Notes: generated by a model not told the origin, from the letters alone. A DNA stretch of 20,062 nt from Pseudomonadota bacterium (GCA_023386635.1 JAEWJH010000105.1:1-20062), one strand, 5' to 3'; shown: positions 1-8,404, counted from the stretch's first letter. Translations and numbers: made by a program.

Positions 1-149
1 TCGAGGCCGCCGGCGGCGCCATCGCCGATGCGGTGCTGGCGCGCTTTCCGCGCGTGTCGGCGATCGAGGTGACGATCCACAAGCCGCATGCGCCGATCGC
101 CGCGATCTTCGCCGATGTCGGCGTGACGCTGCGCCGCGCGCGCCGCTGA
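1..149 (+). CDS. folB: dihydroneopterin aldolase, C-terminal fragment
   Basis: This is the last 48 codons of a gene that begins left of the window; codons start at position 3 and the stop TGA is at 147-149. FolB converts 7,8-dihydroneopterin to 6-hydroxymethyl-7,8-dihydropterin plus glycolaldehyde in cytosolic folate synthesis. The visible tail reads VTIHKPHAPI followed by FADVGVTLRR, which is the typical C-terminal strand of FolB (a conserved KP.AP segment and a final beta strand). The next gene, folK, starts 10 bp downstream and uses the FolB product, so the two are almost certainly co-transcribed. Only the end is visible, so length and active-site residues cannot be checked. Confidence 0.85.
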   Translation, partial: EAAGGAIADAVLARFPRVSAIEVTIHKPHAPIAAIFADVGVTLRRARR

Positions 150-159
150 GACCATCACG

Positions 160-648
160 ATGAGCGAAGCGCTGCTCGCGCTCGGCGGCAATGTCGGCGA
201 CAGCCGCGCCATCCTCGACCGGGCGGTGGCGATGCTGTGCGACGGAACGACCATCAAGCTCCTCGCCCGCTCCTCCGACTATCGCACGCCGCCATGGGGC
301 GACACCGATCAAGGGCCGTTCGTCAATCTGTGTATCGCCGTCGAGACGACGCTGCCGCCGCAGGCGCTGCTCGCCCGCGCGCACGCCGTCGAGCGCGCGC
401 TCGGCCGCGACCGCGCGCAGGAGCGCCGGTGGGGCCCCCGCACGGCGGATATCGACATCATCGCCTATGACGACCTGACGCTGGACACGCCTGAACTGAC
501 GCTGCCGCATCCGCGCCTGTTCGAACGGGCTTTCGTGCTGGTGCCGCTGGCGGAAATCGTGCCGGCGTGGGTGATCGCCGGGCGACGGATCGGGGAAGCC
601 GTTAAAACCATCGGAACGGGCGATATCGACCGACTTTTGCCGCGTTGA
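160..648 (+). CDS. folK: 2-amino-4-hydroxy-6-hydroxymethyldihydropteridine pyrophosphokinase (HPPK)
   Basis: FolK transfers pyrophosphate from ATP to 6-hydroxymethyl-7,8-dihydropterin, the step before dihydropteroate synthase. The 162-residue protein has the usual length of a single-domain HPPK. Visible hallmarks are the N-terminal LALGGNVGD (residues 6-14), the pterin-side stretch SDYRTPPWG (39-47), the family signature RWGPRTADIDI (90-100), whose Asp97 and Asp99 match the two Mg-binding aspartates of HPPK, and LPHPRLFERAFVL (115-127). The ATG at 160 lies 10 bp after the folB stop; no strong Shine-Dalgarno sequence is seen, consistent with translational coupling to folB. The gap to mutA is only 33 bp and holds no terminator, so read-through into the mutase genes is possible. 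Confidence 0.95.
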   Translation: MSEALLALGGNVGDSRAILDRAVAMLCDGTTIKLLARSSDYRTPPWGDTDQGPFVNLCIAVETTLPPQALLARAHAVERALGRDRAQERRWGPRTADIDIIAYDDLTLDTPELTLPHPRLFERAFVLVPLAEIVPAWVIAGRRIGEAVKTIGTGDIDRLLPR

Positions 649-681
649 ATCGCTGCAAAAAGCCCGGTAAGCCAAGGGGGC

Positions 682-2556
682 ATGACCGATCAGCCCGATA
701 CGCTGGCGCTGGCCAGCGAGTTTCCCGCCACGTCAGCCGCGCAATGGCGCGCGTTGGTGGACGCCGCGCTCAAGGGCGCGGATTTCGACAAACGTCTCGT
801 CAGCCGCAGCTATGACGGCATCCGCATCGAGCCGCTCTATCCCCGCGCGCAGGGCGCGGTGGTGCCCGGCCGCGCGGCGAGCGCGCCGTGGACGATCCTG
901 CAGAGGGTCGATCACCCCGATCCGGCCGCCGCCAATGCCGAGGCGCTGCACGATCTCGAGAACGGCGCGACCGGACTGCTGCTGATCACCGCCGGCTCGG
1001 TCGGCGCGCATGGCTATGGTCTCGACGGCTCGCAGGCGGCGCTCTCGCGCGCGCTCGACGGCGTCTATCTCGATGCCGGCGTCACCATCGAAACCGATCT
1101 CAGCACGCAAACGAAAGACGCCGGGCTCAACCTCGCCGCCGTGGTCAAGGCGCGCGGCTTCGATCCGGCCGCGACCGACATCCGCTTCGCGCACGATCCG
1201 CTCGGCCTGATGGCGCGCGCCGGCATCGCACCGCGCCCATGGACGGAAACCACCGCGCTGCTCGGCGGCATGATCGAGCAGCTTGCCGCGCAAGGCTTCA
1301 AGGGCCCATTCGTGGTTGGCGACGGCCGCGCGGTGCACGACGCCGGCGGCTCGGAAGCGCAAGAACTCGCTTTTGTGCTCGGCAACGCGGTCGCCTATCT
1401 GCGGCTGTTTGCCGGTCGCGGCATCGCGCTCGATCAGGCGCGGCGGATGATCTTCTTCCGCCTCGCCGCCGACGCCGATGAGTTTCTCACCATCGCCAAA
1501 TTCCGCGCACTGCGAAAATTATGGGCGCGGGTCGAAACCGCCTGCGGCCTGACGCCGGAGCCGGCGACCGTCACCGCCGAGACCGCGTGGCGGATGACGA
1601 CCGCGCGCGACCCCTACGTGAACATGCTGCGCGCGACCATCGCCGTCACCGCTGCCGCGCTCGGCGGCGCCAATGCGATCAGCGTGCTGCCGTTCACCGC
1701 CGCACTCGGCCTGCCCGACCGGTTCGCGCGCCGCGTCGCGCGCAACACACAACTCATCCTGCTCGAAGAGTCGAACCTCGCGCGCGTCACCGACCCCGCC
1801 GCCGGAGCCGGCGGTCTCGAAGCCCTGACCGACGCGCTATGCCAATCGGCATGGGCGCTGTTTCAGGAGATCGAGGCGAAAGGCGGCGCGCAGGACGCCA
1901 TCGTCACCGGCCTGCTGCAGGACAAGATCGCCGCAACCCGCGCGGCCCGCGCCGCCGCCGTGGCGAAGCGCAAGGAGCCGCTCACCGGCGCCAGCGAGTT
2001 TCCGCATCTCGGCGAAACCGCCGTGACGGTGCTCGACGTGCCGCGTGCGGCGCTCTCCGCGCCCGCGCCGACATTCACGGGTCTTCCCGCCGCTCGGCTG
2101 TCGGAGCCGTTTGAAAAACTGCGCGACGCATCCGACGCGCTGTTGGAGAAAACCGGCGCGCGGCCGAAAGTGTTTCTCGCCAATCTTGGCAAGCCGTCGG
2201 ACTTCACCGCCCGCACCACCTTCGCCAAGAACTTCTACGAGGCCGGCGGCATCGAGGCGGTCTCCAACGACGGCTTCAAAACCCGCGACGAGATGATCGC
2301 TGCGTTCAAGGCGTCCGGCGCAAAGCTCGCCTGCCTGTGCTCGTCCGATGACGTCTATGGCCGCGGGGCGATGGACGCCGCTAAAGCCCTCACCGCCGCC
2401 GGAGCCACGGTCCATCTCGCCGGTCGACCCGGCGAAAACGAGGCCGCCTGGCGGGCCGCCGGGATCGACACCTTTATCTATGCGGGCGGCGACGTGCTGG
2501 CGACGCTGCAGGCCATCCATGCTAGGCTTGGTGTCTCCAGGTTTGGGGTGTCATGA
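682..2556 (+). CDS. mutA: methylmalonyl-CoA mutase small (beta) subunit
   Basis: This is the non-catalytic partner of the heterodimeric adenosylcobalamin-dependent mutase that interconverts methylmalonyl-CoA and succinyl-CoA. The 624-residue protein has an N-terminal TIM-barrel region (about 30-450) and a C-terminal flavodoxin-like domain (about 490-620). In that domain the B12-ligating DGHDRG seen in MutB is replaced by PSDFTA within ANLGKPSDFTARTTFAKNF (from about residue 499), so the lower-ligand histidine is missing; this is the known state of small subunits and explains why it does not bind cobalamin. The ATG at 682 follows the purine run AAGGGGG very closely. Its stop overlaps the mutB start (ATGA at 2553-2556), which suits equal subunit synthesis. 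The folding of the last residues (GVSRFGVS) is not typical of anything I recognise. Confidence 0.94.
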   Translation: MTDQPDTLALASEFPATSAAQWRALVDAALKGADFDKRLVSRSYDGIRIEPLYPRAQGAVVPGRAASAPWTILQRVDHPDPAAANAEALHDLENGATGLLLITAGSVGAHGYGLDGSQAALSRALDGVYLDAGVTIETDLSTQTKDAGLNLAAVVKARGFDPAATDIRFAHDPLGLMARAGIAPRPWTETTALLGGMIEQLAAQGFKGPFVVGDGRAVHDAGGSEAQELAFVLGNAVAYLRLFAGRGIALDQARRMIFFRLAADADEFLTIAKFRALRKLWARVETACGLTPEPATVTAETAWRMTTARDPYVNMLRATIAVTAAALGGANAISVLPFTAALGLPDRFARRVARNTQLILLEESNLARVTDPAAGAGGLEALTDALCQSAWALFQEIEAKGGAQDAIVTGLLQDKIAATRAARAAAVAKRKEPLTGASEFPHLGETAVTVLDVPRAALSAPAPTFTGLPAARLSEPFEKLRDASDALLEKTGARPKVFLANLGKPSDFTARTTFAKNFYEAGGIEAVSNDGFKTRDEMIAAFKASGAKLACLCSSDDVYGRGAMDAAKALTAAGATVHLAGRPGENEAAWRAAGIDTFIYAGGDVLATLQAIHARLGVSRFGVS

Positions 2557-4727
2557 CACAGAGCACGGTCAAGACTCAGGTTCCGAACTTCGCCACTGTG
2601 GATTTCGCGCCAGCCGTCACCGGCGCGGCGGCGATCAAAGGTGAAAACTGGACCACGCCGGAGGGCATTGCGGTCAAGCCCGCTTATGCGCCCGACGATC
2701 TCGCGCCGCTCGATTTCCTCGACACATATCCCGGCGCGGCGCCCTATCTGCGCGGGCCTTATCCGGCGATGTATGCCGCGCAGCCCTGGACCATCCGGCA
2801 ATATGCCGGCTTCTCCACGGCGGAGGATTCCAACGCCTTCTACCGGCGCAACCTCGCCGCCGGGCAGAAGGGCCTCTCCATCGCCTTCGATCTTGCCACC
2901 CATCGTGGCTATGATTCGGATCATCCGCGGGTCGCCGGCGACGTCGGCATGGCAGGCGTCGCGATCGATTCCATCTACGATATGCGCACGCTGTTCTCCG
3001 GCATCCCGCTCGACAAGATGAGCGTGTCGATGACCATGAACGGCGCGGTGCTGCCGGTGCTCGCGCTTTACGTCGTCGCCGCAGAGGAACAGGGCGTTCC
3101 GCCGGAAAAACTGTCCGGCACGATCCAGAACGACATCCTCAAAGAATTCATGGTGCGGAACACTTACATCTATCCGCCCGCACCATCGCTGCGGATCATC
3201 TCCGACATCTTCGCCTTCACCTCGGCGCATATGCCGAAGTTCAACTCGATCTCGATCTCCGGCTACCACATGCAGGAAGCCGGCGCGACGCAGGACCTCG
3301 AACTCGCCTACACGCTCGCCGACGGCGTCGAATATGTCCGCACCGGCATCAAGGCCGGGCTGACCATCGACCAGTTTGCGCCGCGGCTGTCGTTCTTCTG
3401 GGCGATCGGCATGAACTACTTCATGGAGATCGCGAAGCTGCGCGCCGCGCGTCTCCTGTGGGCCAAGCTGATCAAGCCGTTCGAGCCCAAGGACCCGCGC
3501 TCGCTCTCGCTGCGCACCCATTCGCAGACCTCCGGCTGGTCTCTCACGGCGCAAGACGTGTTCAACAATGTGCCGCGCACCATGATCGAGGCGATGGCGG
3601 CCACGCAGGGCCACACCCAGTCGCTACACACCAACGCGCTCGACGAGGCGCTCGCGCTGCCAACTGATTTCTCCGCGCGGATCGCGCGCAACACGCAAAT
3701 CCTGCTGCAGCAGGAAAGCGGCACGACCCGCATCGCCGATCCCTGGGGCGGCTCCTATTACGTCGAGCGGCTCACCTACGATCTCGCCCGCAAGGCATGG
3801 GATCACATCCAGGAGGTCGAAGACCTCGGCGGCATGACCAAGGCGATCGAGGCCGGCATTCCGAAGCTGCGGATCGAGGAAGCCGCCGCCAAGACGCAGG
3901 CACGCATCGACGCCGGGCATCAGTCGGTGATCGGCGTCAACAAATATCGCCCCGAGAACGAAGCGCCGCTCGACGTGCTCAAGGTCGATAACACCGCCGT
4001 GCGCGCCAAGCAGATCGAGAAGCTCAATCGGCTGAAAGCCGAGCGCGATCCGGTCGCGGTGAAGGAAACGCTCGCGGCTCTCACCCGCGCTGCGAAAGGC
4101 GGCAACGGAAACTTGCTCGCGCTCGCCATCGACGCCGCACGCGCCAAGGCGACCGTCGGCGAAATCTCCTCGGCGCTCGAAGCGGTCTATGGCCGCCACC
4201 GTGCCGAGATCAAGGCGATCACCGGCGTCTACAAGCGGGAGGTCGGCATGACCAGTGCCGTCGAACAGGTGCGCAAGCTGGTCGAGGCGTTCGAAACGGC
4301 GGAAGGCCGCCGGCCGCGTCTCCTCGTCGCCAAGATCGGTCAGGACGGCCACGACCGCGGGCAGAAGGTGATCGCCTCGGCATTCGCCGATCTCGGCTTC
4401 GACGTCGATATCGGCCCGCTGTTCGCGACACCCTCCGAGGCTGCGCGGCAGGCGGTGGAGAACGACGTGCATGTGCTCGGCGTCTCCTCGCTCGCAGCCG
4501 CGCATCTCACTCTCGTGCCGGAGCTGAAGGCCGAACTGACGAAGCAAGGCCGCGGCGACATCATGATCGTGGTCGGCGGCGTGGTGCCGCCGCAGGATTA
4601 CGAGGCGCTGTACAAGTCCGGCGCTGAGGCGATCTTCCCGCCCGGGACCGTGATCGCCGAAGCCGCTGTCGATCTGTTGCGCAAACTCGCCAAGCATCTC
4701 GGCCATACCCAAGAGGCCGCCGAGTGA
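2553..4727 (+). CDS. mutB: methylmalonyl-CoA mutase large (alpha) catalytic subunit
   Basis: This catalytic subunit performs the B12 radical rearrangement of methylmalonyl-CoA, used in propionate, odd-chain fatty acid and branched amino acid breakdown or in related C2/C3 assimilation routes. The 724 residues match the usual length. Nearly every block of the Propionibacterium enzyme is recognisable: YAGFSTAEDSNAFYRRN with Tyr84 (substrate tyrosine), SISGYHMQEAGAT with Tyr238-His239 (radical-guiding pair), the active-site block THSQTSGWSLTAQD and ARIARNTQ of the barrel, and the C-terminal B12 domain (about 590-715) with DGHDRG at 598-603, His600 being the cobalt ligand. A later GVSSLAAAH and VVGGVVP complete the cobalamin fold. 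It overlaps mutA by ATGA and the next gene by GTGA, so all are translationally coupled. I see no truncation or missing residue. Confidence 0.97.
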   Translation: MTQSTVKTQVPNFATVDFAPAVTGAAAIKGENWTTPEGIAVKPAYAPDDLAPLDFLDTYPGAAPYLRGPYPAMYAAQPWTIRQYAGFSTAEDSNAFYRRNLAAGQKGLSIAFDLATHRGYDSDHPRVAGDVGMAGVAIDSIYDMRTLFSGIPLDKMSVSMTMNGAVLPVLALYVVAAEEQGVPPEKLSGTIQNDILKEFMVRNTYIYPPAPSLRIISDIFAFTSAHMPKFNSISISGYHMQEAGATQDLELAYTLADGVEYVRTGIKAGLTIDQFAPRLSFFWAIGMNYFMEIAKLRAARLLWAKLIKPFEPKDPRSLSLRTHSQTSGWSLTAQDVFNNVPRTMIEAMAATQGHTQSLHTNALDEALALPTDFSARIARNTQILLQQESGTTRIADPWGGSYYVERLTYDLARKAWDHIQEVEDLGGMTKAIEAGIPKLRIEEAAAKTQARIDAGHQSVIGVNKYRPENEAPLDVLKVDNTAVRAKQIEKLNRLKAERDPVAVKETLAALTRAAKGGNGNLLALAIDAARAKATVGEISSALEAVYGRHRAEIKAITGVYKREVGMTSAVEQVRKLVEAFETAEGRRPRLLVAKIGQDGHDRGQKVIASAFADLGFDVDIGPLFATPSEAARQAVENDVHVLGVSSLAAAHLTLVPELKAELTKQGRGDIMIVVGGVVPPQDYEALYKSGAEAIFPPGTVIAEAAVDLLRKLAKHLGHTQEAAE

Positions 4728-5521
4728 GCGGTCGGCTGGTTCGGCTCGCGGCGCTCTCTCTGATCGGGCTTGCAACGCTGTTGCCGGCTGGACCGGCGGC
4801 TGCGCAGCCGAAGCGCGCCGTCACCTCGTCCAACTTCGCCGAGATCAAGGTCTCGCTCGACGAAACCATCAAGGGCCTGCCGAAGCTCGCCGCCGACTGC
4901 CGGCGCGAGGGCGACCGCTGGGCCGCGAAATGGCGCAAGGACGCCGCCAAGGCGCTGCGCGAGGACGCCTATATCCGCGATAACGGGGTGCACTGGGCGC
5001 TGGAGCGCGAGTACGAAGCAGCGTCGGTGATAGGCCGCTATGTCAGCGTGCTGCGCTCGGACTATCTCAACACCGGCGGCGCGCATCCGAATACGGAGAT
5101 CGATACGATCCTGTGGGACGGCGCGCAGAACAAGCGTGTCAGCATCCGGCCATTGTTCGCGGAAACAGCGGACGACGGGAAGACGATGACCGCGCTCGCC
5201 GCGCTGTTGCATGAGGCGATCAAGGCTGAAAAGAAAAAGCGCGGCGTACCGCAGGAGCTGATCGACGATCCGCAATGGCTCAAGGGGATCGAACCGAAGC
5301 TGCTGGCGCTCGGACCGGTGACGCTGACGCCATCGACTGAAACCGGGAAAAGCGCGGGGCTGACGTTCCACTATTCGCCCTATGCGGTCGGGCCTTACGT
5401 CGAAGGCACCTATACGATCGCCTTGCGCTGGCAGGATTTCGCGCCGCACCTGTCCGACGAGGGCCGCGCGCTGTTCGGCGGCGAGCGGCCCGCCGCCGAC
5501 ATCAAGAAATACGAGCCGTGA
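4724..5521 (+). CDS. exported DUF3298/RsiV-like (PdaC-type) protein
   Basis: This 265-residue protein begins with a clear signal peptide: basic GRLVRL, a hydrophobic stretch to about residue 22, then PAAA-Q with likely cleavage after Ala27, so the mature form is expected in the periplasm. The middle has YVSVLRSDYLNTGGAHPN (residues 106-123); the TGGAH.N signature is the hallmark of the DUF4163/DUF3298 pair found in the sigma-factor inhibitor RsiV and the deacetylase PdaC. The C-terminal block FHYSPYAVGPYVEGTYTI (215-232) matches the DUF3298 strand in which a conserved Pro-Tyr precedes a final beta strand. There is no anti-sigma segment or deacetylase domain, so it is a stand-alone version. 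It starts with GTG overlapping the mutB stop (GTGA) and ends overlapping meaB the same way. Its role in the mutase operon is unknown; in RsiV this domain binds lysozyme, which is knowledge of the family and not shown here. Confidence 0.85.
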   Translation: MSGRLVRLAALSLIGLATLLPAGPAAAQPKRAVTSSNFAEIKVSLDETIKGLPKLAADCRREGDRWAAKWRKDAAKALREDAYIRDNGVHWALEREYEAASVIGRYVSVLRSDYLNTGGAHPNTEIDTILWDGAQNKRVSIRPLFAETADDGKTMTALAALLHEAIKAEKKKRGVPQELIDDPQWLKGIEPKLLALGPVTLTPSTETGKSAGLTFHYSPYAVGPYVEGTYTIALRWQDFAPHLSDEGRALFGGERPAADIKKYEP

Positions 5522-6522
5522 CACCCTCTACTCAACCCGCGAGATCCGCGCCCGACATCGCCGCGCTCGCCGCTGGTATCCGCGCCAGCGAGCGCGCCAT
5601 GCTGGCGCGGGGCATCACCCTGATCGAAAGCAAGCGCGCCGATCATCGCGACGCGGCGCAGCGGCTGTTGCAGGACCTGCTTCCCGACACCGGCAAGGCG
5701 ATGCGCGTCGGCATCACCGGCGTTCCCGGCGTCGGCAAGTCGACCACCATCGATGCGCTCGGAATCTCTCTCATCGAGCAGGGCCACAAGGTCGCGGTGC
5801 TGGCGGTCGATCCGTCCTCGACCCGCACCGGCGGCTCGATCCTCGGCGACAAGACGCGCATGGCGCGGCTGTCAGCCCATGACCACGCCTTCATCCGCCC
5901 CTCGCCGTCGTCCGGCACGCTCGGCGGCGTCGCGGCAAAGACGCGCGAGACCATGCTACTGTGCGAGGCCGGGGGCTACGACGTCGTGCTGGTGGAAACT
6001 GTCGGCATCGGCCAGTCGGAAACCACCGTCGCCGACATGACGGATTTCTTTCTCGCACTGATGCTGCCCGGCGCGGGTGACGAATTGCAGGGCATCAAGA
6101 AGGGCCTGATCGAACTCGCCGACATGATCGCCGTCAACAAGGCCGACGGTGACAATGTCCGCCGCGCCAAGGCCGCCGCCGCCGACTATCGCGCCGCGCT
6201 CCATATCCTGACGCCGCGCTCGCCGACCTGGACGCCACCCGTGGTGACCTATTCTGCAATCACCGGCGACGGCATCGCCGCGCTGTGGCGCGAGGTCGTC
6301 ACGCATCGCCAGCGGATGACGGCATCCGGGGAACTCGCCGCACAGCGCCGCGCGCAGCAGGTGAAGTGGATGTGGGCGATGCTGGAGGAACGGCTGTTCG
6401 CGCGCCTGCGCAACGATCCGGCGATCCGCGCGCGGCTGAAACAGACGGAGGCCGCCGTCGCCGCCGGCACACTGACGCCCACCCTCGCCGTGGATGAGAT
6501 CGTCGCGCTGCTGGAGCGGTGA
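5518..6522 (+). CDS. meaB: methylmalonyl-CoA mutase-associated GTPase (G3E family)
   Basis: MeaB (ArgK/MMAA family) is the cytosolic G-protein chaperone that gates adenosylcobalamin transfer into methylmalonyl-CoA mutase and removes damaged cofactor. The 334 residues include the Walker A loop GVPGVGKS (68-75), the base-side VDPSSTRTGGSILGDKTRM (97-115), the G3-like VETVGIGQSE (159-168) and the guanine-specificity motif NKAD (207-210). The C-terminal helical dimerisation part (VKWMWAMLEERL, about 282-293) is also present. The GTG start overlaps the preceding stop as GTGA. Placement directly behind mutA and mutB supports a MeaB rather than an HypB or UreG role. Family length is about 320-340 residues, so the gene is complete. 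Confidence 0.95.
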   Translation: MTPSTQPARSAPDIAALAAGIRASERAMLARGITLIESKRADHRDAAQRLLQDLLPDTGKAMRVGITGVPGVGKSTTIDALGISLIEQGHKVAVLAVDPSSTRTGGSILGDKTRMARLSAHDHAFIRPSPSSGTLGGVAAKTRETMLLCEAGGYDVVLVETVGIGQSETTVADMTDFFLALMLPGAGDELQGIKKGLIELADMIAVNKADGDNVRRAKAAAADYRAALHILTPRSPTWTPPVVTYSAITGDGIAALWREVVTHRQRMTASGELAAQRRAQQVKWMWAMLEERLFARLRNDPAIRARLKQTEAAVAAGTLTPTLAVDEIVALLER

Positions 6523-6620
6523 TCCCCTTACCGCCACGTCTCTGTTCCGCCGGTCCCGGCGCAGGGAACGCTGGCGGCCCGTCGCCCGTTGTTCCCAAGT
6601 CAACAAAGGGAGCGCGGAGC

Positions 6621-6956
6621 ATGGACACCACAGGCATCCAGGAACTGCTGATGGCCGTGATCGGGCCTGTGCTGCTGCTCGCCGCGATCGCCTATGCGGT
6701 CATGCGCTGGCGTCGGCGCACGCCGCTGGAAAAGACGGCCGCCGACGAGCGCACCTATGCGCTCTACGACCGCGATGATCGGCAGCCCTCGCCGCAACGT
6801 GTGACCCCAGCGCCCAACCTTGCCCCGGACGATCGCCCGACGGAGGATGAACGCGCCCGCGCTGCGCTCGGTGGCGTCAAGGGCAGCCCGGATCTGCCGC
6901 CGGCTCCGCTCACGCGTAACGAGCGCGAGCAGACGCTGGCATCGACCCGGCGATAG
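6621..6956 (+). CDS. small single-pass membrane protein of unknown function
   Basis: I do not recognise this 111-residue protein. It has one strong hydrophobic segment near the N-terminus (about residues 9-28, LLMAVIGPVLLLAAIAYAVM) followed by RWRRRT, which by the positive-inside rule puts the C-terminal part in the cytoplasm. The rest is polar, rich in Pro, Asp and Arg, and probably disordered. An earlier in-frame start at 6519 would add 34 unconvincing Pro/Gly-rich residues and overlap the meaB stop; the ATG at 6621 is preferred because AAAGGGA lies 9 bp upstream and the membrane segment then sits at the N-terminus. It lies 98 bp after meaB on the same strand and converges on the diguanylate cyclase gene. 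Its coding status rests on frame, RBS and membrane segment only. Confidence 0.72.
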   Translation: MDTTGIQELLMAVIGPVLLLAAIAYAVMRWRRRTPLEKTAADERTYALYDRDDRQPSPQRVTPAPNLAPDDRPTEDERARAALGGVKGSPDLPPAPLTRNEREQTLASTRR

Positions 6957-6986
6957 GCATGCGATGCGTAGCGTCCCCGCGGCGCG

Positions 6987-8300
6987 TCAGCTTGCCTGAT
7001 GCACCAGCCGCACCGGCTGGCTGACATTGACCGCGCGCTCCCCGACCACGCAGTTGCGGCCCGCAGCCTTAGCGCGATAGAGCCGCCGGTCGGCGATCTC
7101 GAACAGGCTATCGTAATCGGCAGCGTCGGACGCGCAGGTGGACACCCCGATGGAAACCGTCACGCGCGACGTCCCGGCCCCGCTGGCGGCGATCGCCGCG
7201 CGCAGCCGCTCGCCGAGCGTCACCGCCTGTTCTGCATTGAGGCCTTCGGCCAGAACCACGAATTCCTCGCCCCCGAAGCGGAAGGTGAGATCGGCGGCGC
7301 GCACCGTCGTCATGATCTCGGACGCGATCTGGCGCAGCACGGCGTCGCCGCGCGCATGGCCGAACCGGTCGTTGAAGGTCTTGAAATGGTCGATGTCGAT
7401 CAGCAGCAGGCTCACCGACACGCCGGCGGTCGCCGAACGGGTGATGATGTCGCGGCCCTGCGTCTCCAGCCGGCCACGGTCGAGCGCGCCGGTCAGCGCA
7501 TCGCGGCCGCTGCGCGCCAAGAGGTCTTCGTAGCGCTCGCGATACGTGAGCAAGTCGAACACATCGGCGATGCGCGGCGCGCCGGTCTGGAACGCGGCCT
7601 TTTCGAACACCGTGAGATAGAGCGTCACCAGGCCGCTATAGAGCGCGACGGCGCCCATCTTCGCGGCCCAGCCGCCAAACAGCACGGTGAGGTCGGCGCC
7701 GGTAAGAAAGCGCAGGCCGGCGTAGAACATGAACTGGTCGAAAGTCATCACCGCCGCGGCGGTCAGCGCGATGCGCGGCAGCAAGGCATGGCTGAACACG
7801 CCGCGCAGCCGCTCATAGAGCAGGATGATGAGGATGCAGTCCGCGAACAGGATCAGCGTGCCCCACACCATCAGCGCGCCCATCTCGTCGAGGAAGCCGA
7901 GATCGGCGAAGCGGTCGGGGGTCAGCGCCGTCGGCAAGTGCTGGCGCATCACGAAGGCGAGCGCGAACAACAGCAGATTGCCGATCAGCAGGCCGTAGAT
8001 CGGCTGGCGCACCATCCGCGCATCCTCGCGGATATAGACCAGCAACAGCAGCATCAGCTTGCCGGTGAACAGGATGGTCGAGCCAGGGGACGCGACGATG
8101 CCGGCGGGCAAGGCGACATAGAAGGTCGAGGCGAGATAGGTCTCGAGGAAGTGCATCACCCCGAGCGCGCAGAAGAAAGCGCCGATTCCCAGCCGTGCAC
8201 GCGCGCGAAAGAGCACCGCGAGAACGGTGAAGTAGATCAGGGCGTCGCCGGCAAGCAACGCGACATTCGACCATTCCGCCAAAGGATGTCCTTGCGGCAA
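6987..8300 (-). CDS. membrane diguanylate cyclase with VUT/YhhQ-like N-terminal region
   Basis: This protein should make cyclic di-GMP from two GTP at the inner membrane. Up to 437 residues: a membrane region with about six or seven hydrophobic segments (15-235) and a GGDEF domain (about 260-420). The active site is GGEEF (343-347) in RFGGEEFVVL, the substrate region IDIDHFKTFND (301-311) is intact, and an inhibitory I-site RxxD (R334-A-A-D337) is present, so it should be active and product-inhibited. The membrane part, notably LFADCILIILLYERLR and the FDQFMFYAGLRF and WAAKMGAVALY segments, resembles the VUT/YhhQ queuosine-precursor transporter fold by eye. No ATG start exists: the longest frame starts with TTG at 8300, but another TTG at 8282 has AAGGA five bases upstream and may be the true start. 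Confidence 0.9.
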   Translation of the reverse strand: MPQGHPLAEWSNVALLAGDALIYFTVLAVLFRARARLGIGAFFCALGVMHFLETYLASTFYVALPAGIVASPGSTILFTGKLMLLLLVYIREDARMVRQPIYGLLIGNLLLFALAFVMRQHLPTALTPDRFADLGFLDEMGALMVWGTLILFADCILIILLYERLRGVFSHALLPRIALTAAAVMTFDQFMFYAGLRFLTGADLTVLFGGWAAKMGAVALYSGLVTLYLTVFEKAAFQTGAPRIADVFDLLTYRERYEDLLARSGRDALTGALDRGRLETQGRDIITRSATAGVSVSLLLIDIDHFKTFNDRFGHARGDAVLRQIASEIMTTVRAADLTFRFGGEEFVVLAEGLNAEQAVTLGERLRAAIAASGAGTSRVTVSIGVSTCASDAADYDSLFEIADRRLYRAKAAGRNCVVGERAVNVSQPVRLVHQAS

Positions 8301-8354
8301 ATGTCTGCGGCGGACGACGTGCCCGCCTTACCCTCGGTGGTAGTATCAAGAGTC

Positions 8355-8382
8355 TTAATAAAGAGCGATCATGACCCATCAA
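8355..8382 (-). promoter_or_regulatory. possible sigma70-type promoter of the diguanylate cyclase gene
   Basis: Read on the minus strand, TTGATG (complement of 8377-8382) is followed after 16 bp by TATTAA (complement of 8355-8360), close to the bacterial housekeeping -35/-10 pattern. Transcription would begin near 8348, about 50-65 bases before the candidate TTG starts. This stretch is unusually AT-rich for the window. It is a pattern match only. Confidence 0.38.
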
Positions 8383-8404
8383 TATCCACGGGACTCTGTG
8401 TGGA

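Noticed and set aside
649..681. Cobalamin riboswitch in front of the B12-dependent mutase genes
   Set aside because: Only 33 bp separate folK and mutA, far too short for a cobalamin riboswitch, and no B12-box-like sequence is seen.
2478..3614. 378-codon minus-strand open frame
   Set aside because: Antisense to mutB and the end of mutA; Arg/Asp/Gly-rich low-information sequence with no RBS or motif.
3624..4775. 383-codon minus-strand open frame
   Set aside because: Antisense to the B12 domain of mutB; no recognisable domain.
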